From the NCBI GenBank assembly GCA_900208305.1, contig OAPG01000004.1, positions 434,001 to 498,000 of the forward strand: a stretch of 64,000 nt of DNA, written 5' to 3'. The notes beneath the pieces were generated by a model. The model was given only the letters and a program-made list of their open reading frames with translations. It did not search any database and was not told where the DNA came from. Positions 1-9,591 of this stretch are shown one piece after another. A program made the position numbers and the translations under genes. The stretch's first letter is position 1. Each line of letters opens with the position of its first letter. The DNA is from Melanopsichium pennsylvanicum. Its lineage: Eukaryota > Basidiomycota > Ustilaginomycetes > Ustilaginales.

Positions 1-147
1 GCAACGTACCGCTTGGGCAACTCAGATAGTCTAGCAAGAGTCGCTCTTTGCTGAACTTGGCATTTCACTGTACAGTAATTTACAGTCTACTGCAGACTCG
101 ACCACCGAAACAGTCAGTATTGTAATTGGGCGGGGGAAGGAGGGGGA
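1..147. repeat. Direct repeat, copy 1
   Basis: About 147 bases match positions 279-425 with only a handful of substitutions, so the offset is 278 bases. The left edge is cut by the window, so the unit may be longer and part of a longer tandem array. The similarity fades in the G-rich run after position 140. The repeat contains a copy of the TACAGTAATTTAC motif. Confidence 0.85.
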
Positions 148-278
148 CAGACCGGGCTTCGGAAATCAGCCGACGGTACGGATCTCCTAGCGCTTCTAGC
201 GGATAGGATGTGCCTGTAGATCACAAAGGATCCCATAGGGACCGACGTAAAGGCCATGATGGAAGGCGGCATCAGATT

Positions 279-425
279 GCAACGTACCGCTTGGGCAACT
301 CAGATAGTCTAGCAAGAGTCGCTCTTTGCTGAACTTGGCATTTCACTGTACAGTAATTTACATTCTACTGCAGACTCGACCACCGAAATGTTCAGTATTG
401 TAATTGGGTGGGGGTAGGAGGGGGG
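279..425. repeat. Direct repeat, copy 2
   Basis: This is the second copy of the repeat starting at base 1. Differences seen include g to t near the motif, a three-base change in the CCGAAA context, and changes in the terminal G-rich tract. The 131 bases between the copies show no similarity to the repeat. Confidence 0.85.
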
Positions 426-1297
426 GAATAGGGGTGGATTTACGCCTCTTGGCGCTGTACTGATTGAAACACTTGTTGCTCCATTGTGTTGCTGGAAGTT
501 TGTTTGGCGGAGATGAAGTGGGAGCAGTATTGATACGAGCGGGACAGGCGACGCGTCGGAGACGCCTTGGAGGAGAGAGAGTTTGACTATTCTGCGTCCG
601 ACGTTTTGGCCCTTTGTTGCCGAGTCAGGCTGAGTCCTGCTCACTTTCGTCTTTCGCACTATCTGAATCGCGAGCACTCTTTCATGGCTTCATGCTTTGT
701 TCTTGGAGCTCTCAGATAGTCGCTAATTCCGTCATCGGCACGTCCGTCAGCATCACACTCGTTACGGATCACCTCCGTTTCCTATGGGTGTTCTCGCGGC
801 AAAGATTCCGCATCGGCAAAGCCGGTGAGGATGCGAGACAGACACGTTTAATGCAGTCATAGGCAATCGCCGTGCCAGCCTTTGATCTGCTACGCAACAA
901 TTAGGAAGCTGAGTAGTATCAAGTTAGCGTAGGGAATCTGTTGGCAGACGAGCACGAAGAGACACAGTGGGAGAAAGGAGCGGTTCTTGATCGGCGGCAT
1001 CTCCGCTCATTCTTTTTGTCTCTTCGCTGCTGAAAAGATAGCACAGGAAATCCGGCTAAGGCTGTTCAACAGGATCTCAAGACAAGCAGCCCAGTCAAAA
1101 CGAACAAGTTTGCCTCGCTCGAGATGCGAACGGCAGAACAACCGAGCATCGCTCCGAAGAAGATAGAGGCTCGGGGTTGACTGCCATTTTCCTGCACCAG
1201 CCTCAACGTTCTGAGAAGAAGACGTGGCTCTGCGCATGGGTTGCTGAGACCCTGTGAAACGTGGCAATTTCTCTGTTTCTTTCCCAAACGTAAATAG

Positions 1298-1348
1298 TTT
1301 TTTTATTTTTTATTTTAATTTTATTTTTATTTTTATATAATATTTTAC
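1298..1348. repeat. T-rich low-complexity run
   Basis: The run consists of T stretches interrupted by single or double A bases, ending in ATATAATATTTT. A similar run lies at 16596-16640. It may be an A-rich tail read on the minus strand, or simple low-complexity spacer. Confidence 0.6.
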
Positions 1349-1871
1349 TCCCTTCGGTAAGGGCTCAAGTCAACATGCTAGAACAAAGGCTTTCTTAGTT
1401 CGCTGTTCTGCGAGGCTGCATCAACCAAAGAGAGGCGGTGCATTGTTCCTTAATCGACCTTCACATGACCACGATACTTTGTGCCAACTCTGCCGAGTAG
1501 CTCGGAATCGAAGAAATTTTACGTCCGAGTGTCCGCGATCGAGTGTTAGTCGAGACCAACACTGGAAACAAACTTGCCCATCCCGATCAAGACTCCATCG
1601 GGCGTAATGATATTCGATGGGGTGGAGATTGGACTCGCTTCGGAAACTTCACATGTCGAAACGGGGCGGGGCGGGAAATTTTTCGAAAGCAGGGCTTCTG
1701 AAGCAACTAAGGTACGACATCCGGAGAAGCAAACGTCCAACTCTAACTTCCAGTTTCATCGTATTCGCTTATCTTCGACTAAGTCACTTGCACGGTATAC
1801 GTATTGCTTCTGAGTACAGAGCCTCACTTGGCCGGCAAGCACATTTTCTGGGGTGCTCAGAAGCGAAGCCT

Positions 1872-3536
1872 ATGCGAGGTGCTCTGTCGCTAAGCACCTT
1901 CTTACGATCAAAATTCATCCCGCGACGTGATCTTTCCAACCAAATCGACTTGCCCAAGTCGATGAAGAAGTTGGCAACAATGTCCGCCTCAATCCCACCA
2001 GAGTCCTCGCTAGGCTATCCAGACCGAACGTTCACGACAGAAGTTTTATCATGTGATCCCAACTCTCCGGTCACGTTCACTGAAGCAGCCGGACCTTCGC
2101 GCACCAGTTTATCAGCTGAACCATTCCACAAGGCCAGTCCTCTCATTTCCTCTCCAATCACCCAAGCATCGCTCATCACCGCTTCGTTACACCTTCAAGA
2201 GGGACACCTGGTCTCCTTTCCCAGCGAAACAGTCTACGGTCTAGGTGCAAATGCCCTATCCCAATCCGCCTCGTCCAAGATCTATGCTGCTAAGAAAAGG
2301 CCTGCGGACAACCCTCTTATTGTGCACGTGTCCGACCTCGAGATGCTTTCCACCCTTTTACCTTCTTTTTACAATATTTCAGAAGCATATGAGGTGCTAA
2401 TCAATGCGTTCTGGCCAGGAGCTTTGACGCTTTTGTTCCCAGTCGATGCGGACAAGCCGGCAGTGCCAAGGGTGGTCACATGCGGACAGAAGAGCGTAGC
2501 TGTGAGGATGCCCAGCCATCCGATCGCCAGAGCACTCATTGCCACGAGTGGGCTCCCAATGGCAGGGCCTAGCGCCAATGCCAGTGGGAGACCGAGTCCG
2601 ACGACTGCAGGGCACGTGATGAGGGATCTTGGTGGACTGCTGGAAGAGCAATCGTCGGCCGCAGGGAAGGATGAGCCAAAAGGTAGATTAAAATACATTC
2701 TAGATGGAGGACCATGCGCAGTTGGGGTGGAGAGCACAGTGGTGGACGGTATTACGGCTGAGGATGAGATCAGGGTGTTACGCCCGGGTGGGGTTACAGT
2801 CGAGCAAATCAGAGAAGTGCTCAACAAGGCGGGGCTGGGAGAAAAGGTCAAGTTGAGGGTGTATGGTAAGGACATGGAAAGGAGCGCACAGCAAGAGAGT
2901 AATCCGACCACTCCGGGCATGAAGTACAGACACTACAGTCCTACCGCGAGGGTGGTCATGTTGCTATCTGCGAGGTTGTTTGGTGCTGCCGTTGAATCGA
3001 ATACAGCTTCAGCCAAGGCGGATCGCACTTGGGGCTCTTCCTCCGCCAAGGTCGTTGATTCTCTCATCAAAAACGCAACAACTTCCACAACCACCACTCC
3101 GCAGACGTTTGCGTCCATCATCCAAGCTCAAATGATCAATCACCTCTCCAAACGTACAGCCAATACTCGACTCAACATTGGCATAATGATGACTTCCGAC
3201 TCACCGCTCTCCCAACTCGTCCGTTCCTCTTCCAGGCCCCTCACTCCTCCTTCTTCCACCGATAATGCCCACCCACATCTCCTCTGTCCACTGACCCTCA
3301 CCGATCTCCCCAACGTCACCGTGCATCCTTTTGACTTGGGCCCCTCCGCCCGGGCAGAAGCCTACGCTCGGCGAATGTTTGACGGTCTCCGAACCCTCGA
3401 TGAAGGGCCTTTGCTCCATGGTGCGGAGAAGTGCGAGCTGATTTTCGTGGAAGCGTTGGATGATGCGGGGGTGGGATTAGCTGTTATGAATCGGTTGAGG
3501 AAAGCTGCGAGCGAAACCGTTGTTCTGAACTGTTAG
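1872..3536 (+). CDS. SUA5: Threonylcarbamoyl-AMP synthase (Sua5/YrdC family)
   Basis: The protein makes threonylcarbamoyl-AMP from threonine, bicarbonate and ATP, the first step of t6A37 modification of ANN-decoding tRNAs. The YrdC core is clear: an SETVYGLGAN motif near 2226, then KKRPADNPLIVHV, a GPSANASGRPSPT segment and a VESTVVDG segment. A C-terminal Sua5 domain follows (MKYRHYSPTARVVML onward). The frame is open from 1617, and three in-frame ATGs are plausible starts: 1872, 1962 and 1980. I chose 1872 because the residues after it (MRGALSLSTFLRSKF, then RR) look like a mitochondrial presequence. Starting at 1980 gives a cytosolic-looking protein. Fungal and animal t6A enzymes serve both compartments, so both starts may be used. 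No intron is needed. The family call is secure and the start is not. Confidence 0.93.
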   Translation: MRGALSLSTFLRSKFIPRRDLSNQIDLPKSMKKLATMSASIPPESSLGYPDRTFTTEVLSCDPNSPVTFTEAAGPSRTSLSAEPFHKASPLISSPITQASLITASLHLQEGHLVSFPSETVYGLGANALSQSASSKIYAAKKRPADNPLIVHVSDLEMLSTLLPSFYNISEAYEVLINAFWPGALTLLFPVDADKPAVPRVVTCGQKSVAVRMPSHPIARALIATSGLPMAGPSANASGRPSPTTAGHVMRDLGGLLEEQSSAAGKDEPKGRLKYILDGGPCAVGVESTVVDGITAEDEIRVLRPGGVTVEQIREVLNKAGLGEKVKLRVYGKDMERSAQQESNPTTPGMKYRHYSPTARVVMLLSARLFGAAVESNTASAKADRTWGSSSAKVVDSLIKNATTSTTTTPQTFASIIQAQMINHLSKRTANTRLNIGIMMTSDSPLSQLVRSSSRPLTPPSSTDNAHPHLLCPLTLTDLPNVTVHPFDLGPSARAEAYARRMFDGLRTLDEGPLLHGAEKCELIFVEALDDAGVGLAVMNRLRKAASETVVLNC

Positions 3537-3555
3537 AGTTTGTATTTAATGTATG

Positions 3556-3696
3556 TCAGCATCGAGTCGGCTCTACGAGCATTCCAACGGCGATATACCC
3601 CACTCCATAGATCAGAAAGGGCACGATCCGGTTTGTCGGTCCGAATGAGTGATAAGATCTTGTCGGCTTCTGCGGTCGAGAGAGTTGTTCTTGCAT
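3556..3696 (-). CDS. Possible 46-residue single-span membrane protein
   Basis: A short minus-strand frame starts with MQEQLSRPQK and ends in LVEPTRC. Its middle, IVPFLIYGVGYIAVGML, would form one transmembrane helix after a polar, basic N-terminus, the layout of many tiny mitochondrial or ER membrane proteins. I do not recognise the family. It sits tail to tail with SUA5, 19 bases from its stop. Its promoter side is full of TACTGTA motifs. With no homologue recognised, it could easily be chance. Confidence 0.25.
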   Translation of the reverse strand: MQEQLSRPQKPTRSYHSFGPTNRIVPFLIYGVGYIAVGMLVEPTRC

Positions 3697-3908
3697 GAGC
3701 GTCCGCGGGAAGTACTACAGTACTACACTTTAATCTACTGTAAGTTACTGTACGTCGGGCAAAAGCCGTAGTCCAAGGGTGGGGAACAAACATTCGAAAT
3801 GAAACATAACTTAAGAGCAGATAATAACAAAATCAAAAAAAGAGGTCTCTGGCACGGACCAATCCGGGCCTTTCACCTCCACCTTTTTGCTGCACTAGAA
3901 GCTAGATG

Positions 3909-3925
3909 TACAGTAAATTACAGCA
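3909..3925. promoter_or_regulatory. Copy of the TACAGTAAWTTAC palindromic motif
   Basis: TACAGTAAATTACAGCA matches the left half and centre of the 17-bp palindrome seen complete at 41999-42015. It lies about 280 bases upstream of the glutathione transferase start. Function is unknown. Confidence 0.5.
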
Positions 3926-4128
3926 CAGTAAGCTTGCAAGAAGAGCCAGAAGAGAAGGAATGCTTTCTCCGCCGAAAAGTGACACACCTGTGCGATTGCG
4001 CATTGCTATCCCCGAGGCGTGGCGTGGCCTGGCTACATAGCCGGGCTGGTTTGACATGTGTGCGCACCCTACCGCGGGCCGCTCTGTCCTACAGGCCTTT
4101 AAGTACACCATGCGTCCTCGCCTCTCCT

Positions 4129-4136
4129 TATAAATA
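4129..4136 (+). promoter_or_regulatory. TATA box of the glutathione transferase gene
   Basis: TATAAATA lies 67-74 bases upstream of the ATG at 4203 and is followed by a C/T-rich stretch, a typical fungal core-promoter arrangement. It suggests an inducible promoter, as expected for a stress enzyme. Confidence 0.55.
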
Positions 4137-4202
4137 TTCTCTACACACCACATACTCTCATCCAGTCGCGCATTCTCACTCTTTCACCAGAAATTAACAA
4201 GC

Positions 4203-4994
4203 ATGAAGCCCGTCGTTCTCTACACAGCCCCCACCCCCAATGGACAGAAATGCTCCAACTTTGCCGAAGAACTCAAGGCGGTCTACCCTGATTTTCAGGT
4301 GGAATATCATTCGATCTCGCTGGGCAAGAATGAGCAGAAGGAGGATTGGTTCCTCAAGATCAACCCCAACGGTCGAATTCCCGCATTGAAAGATCCAAAC
4401 CGCGGTGATCAATGCGTATTCGAGACCGCCAGCATCATTCTGTACTTGGAGAAGCACTATGATCCCAAACACGTGTTTAGCTGGTCTGACGAGGGCGATG
4501 GTGTTGACAAGAGGACCGAGGTGCTTTCCTGGCTTTTCTTCATACACGGTGGCGTGGGACCCATGCAAGGTCAAAGCAATCACTTCGTGCGCTACGCACC
4601 GGAAGATATTCCGTATGCAAAATCCCGCTACATTACTGAGACCAAGCGACTGTACCAAGTCCTCGACACGCGTCTCAAGGATCATGACTGGTTAGTTGGA
4701 GACAAGTACTCGATTGCCGACATCAACGCCTACCCCTGGCTCCAATACTACAAATGGGCAGGCCTCAAAGATGAAGATGTTCCCCAGAGTGTGAAAGACT
4801 ACATTGATAGGATCTGGCAACGCCCCGCTGTTCGCGAGGGCATGAAGGTTCCCAATGGTACGACTGATTTTGTCGAGAAGATGAGGAGCCCTGATTTCCA
4901 CACAGTGCATGCTGAAGAGGCAGCAAAGAAGGCGGCAGATGCGTCCAAGTGGATCCAGGACGGCATGAAGAAGGATCGGGAGAGCAAGGCCTAA
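4203..4994 (+). CDS. Glutathione S-transferase, Ure2/GTT-like class
   Basis: This 263-residue cytosolic enzyme should conjugate glutathione to electrophiles or act as a glutathione peroxidase. The N-terminal thioredoxin fold is visible: VLYTAPTPNGQK, then NPNGRIPALKD with the conserved cis-proline, and VFETASIILYLEKHYD, where Glu-Thr/Ser would bind the glutathione gamma-glutamyl group. The helical C-terminal domain includes WLVGDKYSIADINAYPW, the usual GST N-capping/Asp element. The start is the first ATG after the TATA box and leader. A lysine- and alanine-rich tail follows the domain. There is no intron. The family is secure; the exact subclass is inferred from the YTAPTPNG opening. Confidence 0.93.
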   Translation: MKPVVLYTAPTPNGQKCSNFAEELKAVYPDFQVEYHSISLGKNEQKEDWFLKINPNGRIPALKDPNRGDQCVFETASIILYLEKHYDPKHVFSWSDEGDGVDKRTEVLSWLFFIHGGVGPMQGQSNHFVRYAPEDIPYAKSRYITETKRLYQVLDTRLKDHDWLVGDKYSIADINAYPWLQYYKWAGLKDEDVPQSVKDYIDRIWQRPAVREGMKVPNGTTDFVEKMRSPDFHTVHAEEAAKKAADASKWIQDGMKKDRESKA

Positions 4995-5260
4995 ATTGGT
5001 CGTGGTGCTTTCTCTAATGTCCCTTGACCTCGAGTCTTGTGATTTTGCTTCACTTTAGTGAATGCCCAAATCATCCGTGTTCCGAGTGAAAATCAATATA
5101 CTGGAATACTTTGTAAGCTTAAGATCAGACAAGTGTGTCATGAAAAAGAATTCGATGCCGGCAAGGTGCAAGAGCTGGCTGAGATATGCTAAAATGCTGC
5201 TAAGGTTGAACAAGAAGTGGATGATACAGATACAAATGCCTCATGAGGTAGGAAAAGGGA

Positions 5261-5820
5261 TCAGACGATCTCGTAAACGGCCATGATGAGGCACGCTAAT
5301 GAGACGTATGGACTCAAACGTTCGCCTATTTGTTGTGTTGTTGATTCCAAGTGGAGATATAAGCGTGAAGCGATGGGGAGCAACGTATTTTGTACAAGGG
5401 ATCTGGCCAATGAGGTCAGTTTCCATGCGTTCAAGTTTCTTGTCACAGCTTAACGTAATGAAAGGTACTCACCGATGCGTGCACCCTTGTAAAAGACCCC
5501 GAGAAAGCTATACAGTGGCATCAGAGCATTGTGAGATGAGAAGGTATGAGCACAACTCGTCCAAGTATGGTTATGGGTGTGTATCGGGGATTGTGTTTTC
5601 TTACCCTTCCTTGTTCCTATCGATGAGTGCCGGTGTGGTAGCGCGAACGTACGTGCAAGTGCAAATCATGAGCAGGATGACTCTCAGAAGCGAGTGAAAG
5701 TTGAAGAGCGCCGACTGTTGCACCAAACAACAAAAGAGACGGATCGGGTGAGAATGCCAGACCTAGACTCGGTACTCAACATGCCGAGATGGAAGACAGC
5801 CAGCCAGTCGAACTTACCAT
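5261..5820 (-). CDS. KSH1: Kish/TMEM167 family Golgi protein, four exons
   Basis: The coding exons are 5820-5818, 5714-5605, 5507-5473 and 5325-5261 on the minus strand, giving a 70-residue protein. It opens [16 protein letters not shown], carries a CTCTYVR segment, a [10 protein letters not shown] turn and [17 protein letters not shown], and ends in a second hydrophobic segment. This matches the Kish family of small two-span membrane proteins needed for early secretory/Golgi traffic (yeast Ksh1, human TMEM167A). All three introns have GT-AG ends and the phases fit exactly. The coding part of the first exon is only the ATG. No single exon is long enough to be noticed as a reading frame, so the gene is easy to miss. 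It is convergent with the GST gene and divergent from ERG7. Confidence 0.92.
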
Positions 5821-6547
5821 TCTGGTAAGATGGTTAGATGTGACGCTTTCGATCGAGAAATACAAATGCAAGCGCTGGATGTCGGAAGTAGCGTTGTTTA
5901 GGGGCGATAACAAAAGCGGTGAAGCCGACAACTGTCAAAGGTAAAAGCTGAACAGCGGCGTTTCTGGAGGTCTGTGCTGCTGCCAAAACTGCCAATTTTT
6001 GCAACTTGGTGGCATTCTGTACATACACAGCTATATCGTGAATCTGACGAGAGCCGAAATCCGAATTTATTTTGAGCCACTAAGAGGAGTTACAGTATGC
6101 CTGTCACACTTGTACCCTGCAGCACATTACAGTACAGCACACTCTCACGCTCGCTGGGTTTCAACAAAGTAGTGTCAATTTTTCGCATGAGAGCGGTTTG
6201 AACTCGTATGACTTTCCCGAGAACCTTCAGGCTGTTCATATCAGATCATCTCTAACACCGCCCCATTTTTCTTAAGGATCTGTCGGCGTTGCTCCAACCA
6301 ATTGTACTGTTTATGTACAGTAAATTTTATATTTACATTAACCATTATACTTTTCAAACATTTGCATCTAGAAGCTGTAAGATCCAGTCGGGGGGGTTTG
6401 GATTTGGCATCTTTCAAGACGCTCCGTCACAATTTCATTCATTTCTCTTGAACAGGCTTTCGCACGTACCACACAAATGGCTGCACCACTTGTAGTCACG
6501 TCAGATCCACATTAGAGTACTCCTCTCATCGTCACACTCAGCATAGT
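5821..6547. other. Divergent promoter region KSH1/ERG7
   Basis: The region holds no supportable gene. Short open frames in the first 200 bases are the likely 5' leader of KSH1. It contains TACAGTA-type motifs near 6091, 6130 and 6316, a partial palindrome TACAGTAAATTTTATA at 6316, and a pyrimidine-rich stretch before ERG7. Confidence 0.6.
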
Positions 6548-9019
6548 ATGTCGGCTCAAAAACCACCCCTCGGCCAAACCGATCCTTTCCGCTGGAGACT
6601 ACGAGTCTCTGATGGCGGTCGACATGTTTGGCACTACCTTCGCGACGATGCCGAATGCAAAGCTTGGCCTCAGACCATCGAAGACAAGTACTGGCTTGGC
6701 CTTGACACCCAGCTACCCCAACTCCCAAAACCCACCACACCACTCAACTCAGCCAAAAATGGCCTCTCCTTCTACCGCCACCTTCAGTCCTCCGACGGTC
6801 ACTGGGCCGGCGAATACGGAGGTCCCATGTTCCTCCTTCCCGGCATCATCATCGGCATGTACGTCACCAAGACGCCCATACCTCAAGAATGGAAGATCGA
6901 AGTCGCTCGTTATCTTTGGAATCGTGCCGATAAAGCAGATGGCGGCTGGGGAATTCACATTGAAGGTTGTTCCACCGTGTTCGGAACCGCACTCAACTAC
7001 ACTGTGCTGCGTATCGTTGGTGTATTACCAGACCACCCAATGATGGTCAAAGCACGAGGTACGCTACATAAGCTTGGCGGTGCCGCGGGCATTCCGAGCT
7101 GGGGCAAGTGCTGGCTAGCCATCCTCAACTGTTACGAATGGGAGGGAATGAATCCCATCCCTCCCGAATTGTGGTTGTTGCCCGACTGGTTGCCTATTCA
7201 TCCTTGGAGATGGTGGATACACACTCGCATGGTATACATCCCCATGGGCTATCTGTGGGGCAGGCGCTTCAAAGCCGAGATGGACCCACTAATCGCATCT
7301 TTGCGAGAAGAGTTGTACGTTCAACCCTACGATTCAATCAACTGGCCCAATCAGAGGAGCAACATTGCCCAAGTGGACGTCTTCTACCCTCACACAAAAA
7401 CCCTCAAGACCCTCATGGCCATCGTCGGTGCCTACGACAACTGTCACATCCCCCCTCTCCGAAAAGCGGGTATCAAGCGCGCTTACGAGCTTCTCGTGCT
7501 CGAAGACGAAAACACTTCGTACCAATGTCTTGGGCCTGTCAACAAGATGCTCAACTACATTGCGCGATGGGACGTCGAAGGACATGACAGCCACGCCATG
7601 CGCATGCACCGCGAAAAGTTGAAAGACTTCATGTGGATCGGAGCCGAGGGCATGATGATGACTGGTACCAACGGATCCCAGCTTTGGGACACATCTTTCA
7701 TCGCTCAAGCCATGGTCGATTCTGGTCTCGCCCAATCGATAGAGAATCGCCAACTCACACAGAAGCTCCTCGACTGGCTGGACGAGTGCCAGATACGCGA
7801 GAATCCAAAGCATCACGAATCATGTTATCGGTTTGCTACCAAGGGCGCCTGGCCTTTCTCAACGAAGGAACAGAGCTACGTAGTCTCGGACTGCACGGGC
7901 GAAGGTCTGAAAGCCGTCATCATGCTTCAGCAAAACGTGTCTTACCTAACCAAAAAAGTGTCGCCCGAACGCATGCACGATTCGATCGACCTGCTTCTCA
8001 CAATGCAGAACCCCGGCGGAGGGTTTGCTTCATACGAAACCATCAACGGCCCTGGCTTGTTGGAGCTCATCAACCCAGCTGAGGTGTTTGGAGACATCAT
8101 GATCGAATACGCCTATCCCGAATGCACCACCTCGGTTGTTACGGCCTTGTTGCAATTTACCAAGATCGACGATTACCGCAAGGCTGACATCAAGAAATGC
8201 GTCGACGACGCGGTCAAGTACATTCTCAAAGCACAGAGGAATGACGGAAGCTGGTTCGGATCTTGGGCCATCTGCTTCACCTATGCCACCATGTTTGCAG
8301 TCGAGAGTTTGATGTTGGCGGGCTACACGTATGAGAACAGCGAGGCCGTTAGGAAGGCCTGCGAGTTTTTGATCAGTAAGCAGATGGAGGATGGAGGATG
8401 GGGCGAGACATACAAGGTAAGTTTTTGAATGGGCGCTGAAAGAATGACATTGAGTGTGATTCGTGGTACTTGGAGAATAAGAGCTGACAGGGTATATTCT
8501 TCTTGCTTTGGCTTGTTTTTGGGGATCTAGTCGTGCGAGACGGGTGTATATACCCACGCAGCAAAATCGCAAGTGGTACAAACAGCTTGGGTGGTCATTA
8601 CGCTTTTGCACGCAAAGTATCCTGAAAAGGATCGCATAAAGAAGGCCGTCAAGGTCATCATGGACCGTCAACTGGCGGATGGCTCTTGGGCGCAGGAGCA
8701 AATCGAAGGTATTTTCAACAGGTAAGCGAACCCCACTTAGCCCTCGATTGACCAACGATGCTGTAACTCTTATGCTGATCTTCTTGTCTTTCCTTCCGAA
8801 CATGGCTTTTCGACGACGCTGCTGATTTGATCAGAAATTGTGAGCATTTCTCTCGAGTTCGAAGATTTCTCGATGTGTAGATGTACACAAGCTGACCGTG
8901 GTTTGTTTGTTGGTTTCTGCTTCATTTTGACAGGTGCGATCTCGTATCCGAACTACAAGTTCAGCTTCACCATCTGGGCGCTCGGCAAAGCCGCTCGGGA
9001 GTTGGACTGGAGCTCGTAA
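6548..9019 (+). CDS. ERG7: Lanosterol synthase (2,3-oxidosqualene cyclase)
   Basis: The enzyme cyclises 2,3-oxidosqualene to lanosterol in ergosterol synthesis at ER or lipid droplets. Exons are 6548-8416, 8531-8721, 8835-8839 and 8934-9019, giving 716 residues, the usual size. QW-type repeats are visible ([45 protein letters not shown]). The catalytic aspartate motif reads DCTGE (Asp448) instead of the usual DCTAE. The C-terminus runs [14 protein letters not shown] and then [14 protein letters not shown], as in the family. Only inclusion of a 5-nt exon (AAATT) restores this conserved end: skipping it shifts the frame, and reading through its donor hits a stop within 16 codons. Phases and GT-AG borders agree throughout. 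Confidence 0.96.
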
Positions 9020-9114
9020 AGCATCAGCTTTTGTGCGTATGCAGCGAAGAACATTGCTTTGACTGACAATCATCAACCTTGCTTGATTTGCACATGTGGC
9101 TGGCGTGAAGAGTA

Positions 9115-9591
9115 TCAGGAAGCACTCGTACGAGATTCGGTGGCTTGATCGGTCTGCTGTGTTGCTTCAGAGGGTTGTTGCGAGATCGATTGGACTGTCT
9201 CTACACTTTTTTGGGCTGGCTGACGCTGCTCTGACACGATCGACTTGATGTGAGGAATTCCAAGCTTGTCTTCGAGCTCACACCATGGATTCTCGACAAA
9301 CGATGTGTGAAAGTAGCCGGGATGAGGTGGTTTAGGTGCGAGTGCGGGATCCATTGAAGGGTCATCGAATGGTGCGGGTGGCCTACCGCGGCCATTCGTC
9401 CCAACTCTTGCGCCTCTCAGTCCTCCCCCACGACCACCATGACCACCTCGTTCGCCGCCTATGTGACCGTTTTGGCCCCAACTCCGACCTCGGCCTCTGT
9501 CGCCTCCTCCGCCTCTGTATGGTCCTCTGTATGGTCGGTGCCCTCGAGGATGTGAAGGTCGACCTCGACCTGAGGAGCCTTCCGAATTCAT
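9115..9591 (-). CDS. Small RGG-rich protein with an MPLKIP/TTDN1-like motif
   Basis: The 158-residue protein has an N-terminal half rich in Arg-Gly and Gly-Gly repeats (residues 9-70), typical of RNA-binding or condensate-forming tails. Next comes a short conserved-looking segment, YFHTSFVENPWCELE (93-107), and a Gln/Ser/Thr-rich tail. The segment resembles the C-terminal motif of metazoan MPLKIP (TTDN1), which has Tyr-Phe, a hydrophobic pair, Glu-Asp-Pro-Trp and Leu-Glu in the same spacing after a Gly-rich region. MPLKIP partners with the lariat-debranching enzyme DBR1. The relation is my inference from one motif. It is convergent with ERG7, 95 bases apart. There is no intron. Confidence 0.7.
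   Translation of the reverse strand: MNSEGSSGRGRPSHPRGHRPYRGPYRGGGGDRGRGRSWGQNGHIGGERGGHGGRGGGLRGARVGTNGRGRPPAPFDDPSMDPALAPKPPHPGYFHTSFVENPWCELEDKLGIPHIKSIVSEQRQPAQKSVETVQSISQQPSEATQQTDQATESRTSAS

Larger units (their letters stand above)
1..1616. other. Intergenic region with repeats, no gene seen
   Basis: I see no convincing gene here. Open frames are short, lack recognisable domains and overlap one another on both strands. The stretch carries a direct repeat (1-147 and 279-425), two copies of a TACAGTAATTTAC motif inside that repeat, and a T-rich run of T(4-7)A units at about 1298-1348. The right-hand part is the promoter side of SUA5. Confidence 0.6.
3537..4202. other. SUA5-GST intergenic region
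   Basis: It holds a possible small reading frame on the minus strand (3556-3696), a cluster of TACTGTA/TACAGTA motifs at 3712-3752 and 3909-3925, and the TATA-containing promoter of the glutathione transferase gene. Nothing else is recognisable. Confidence 0.6.

Noticed and set aside
309..677. Minus-strand frame of 122 codons inside the repeat region
   Set aside because: It crosses the direct repeat and a G-rich run, has no domain or codon bias, and overlaps a frame on the other strand.
5834..6028. Minus-strand 64-codon frame with a hydrophobic middle upstream of KSH1
   Set aside because: It lies in the region expected to be the KSH1 leader, shows no family similarity, and ends just before the KSH1 ATG.
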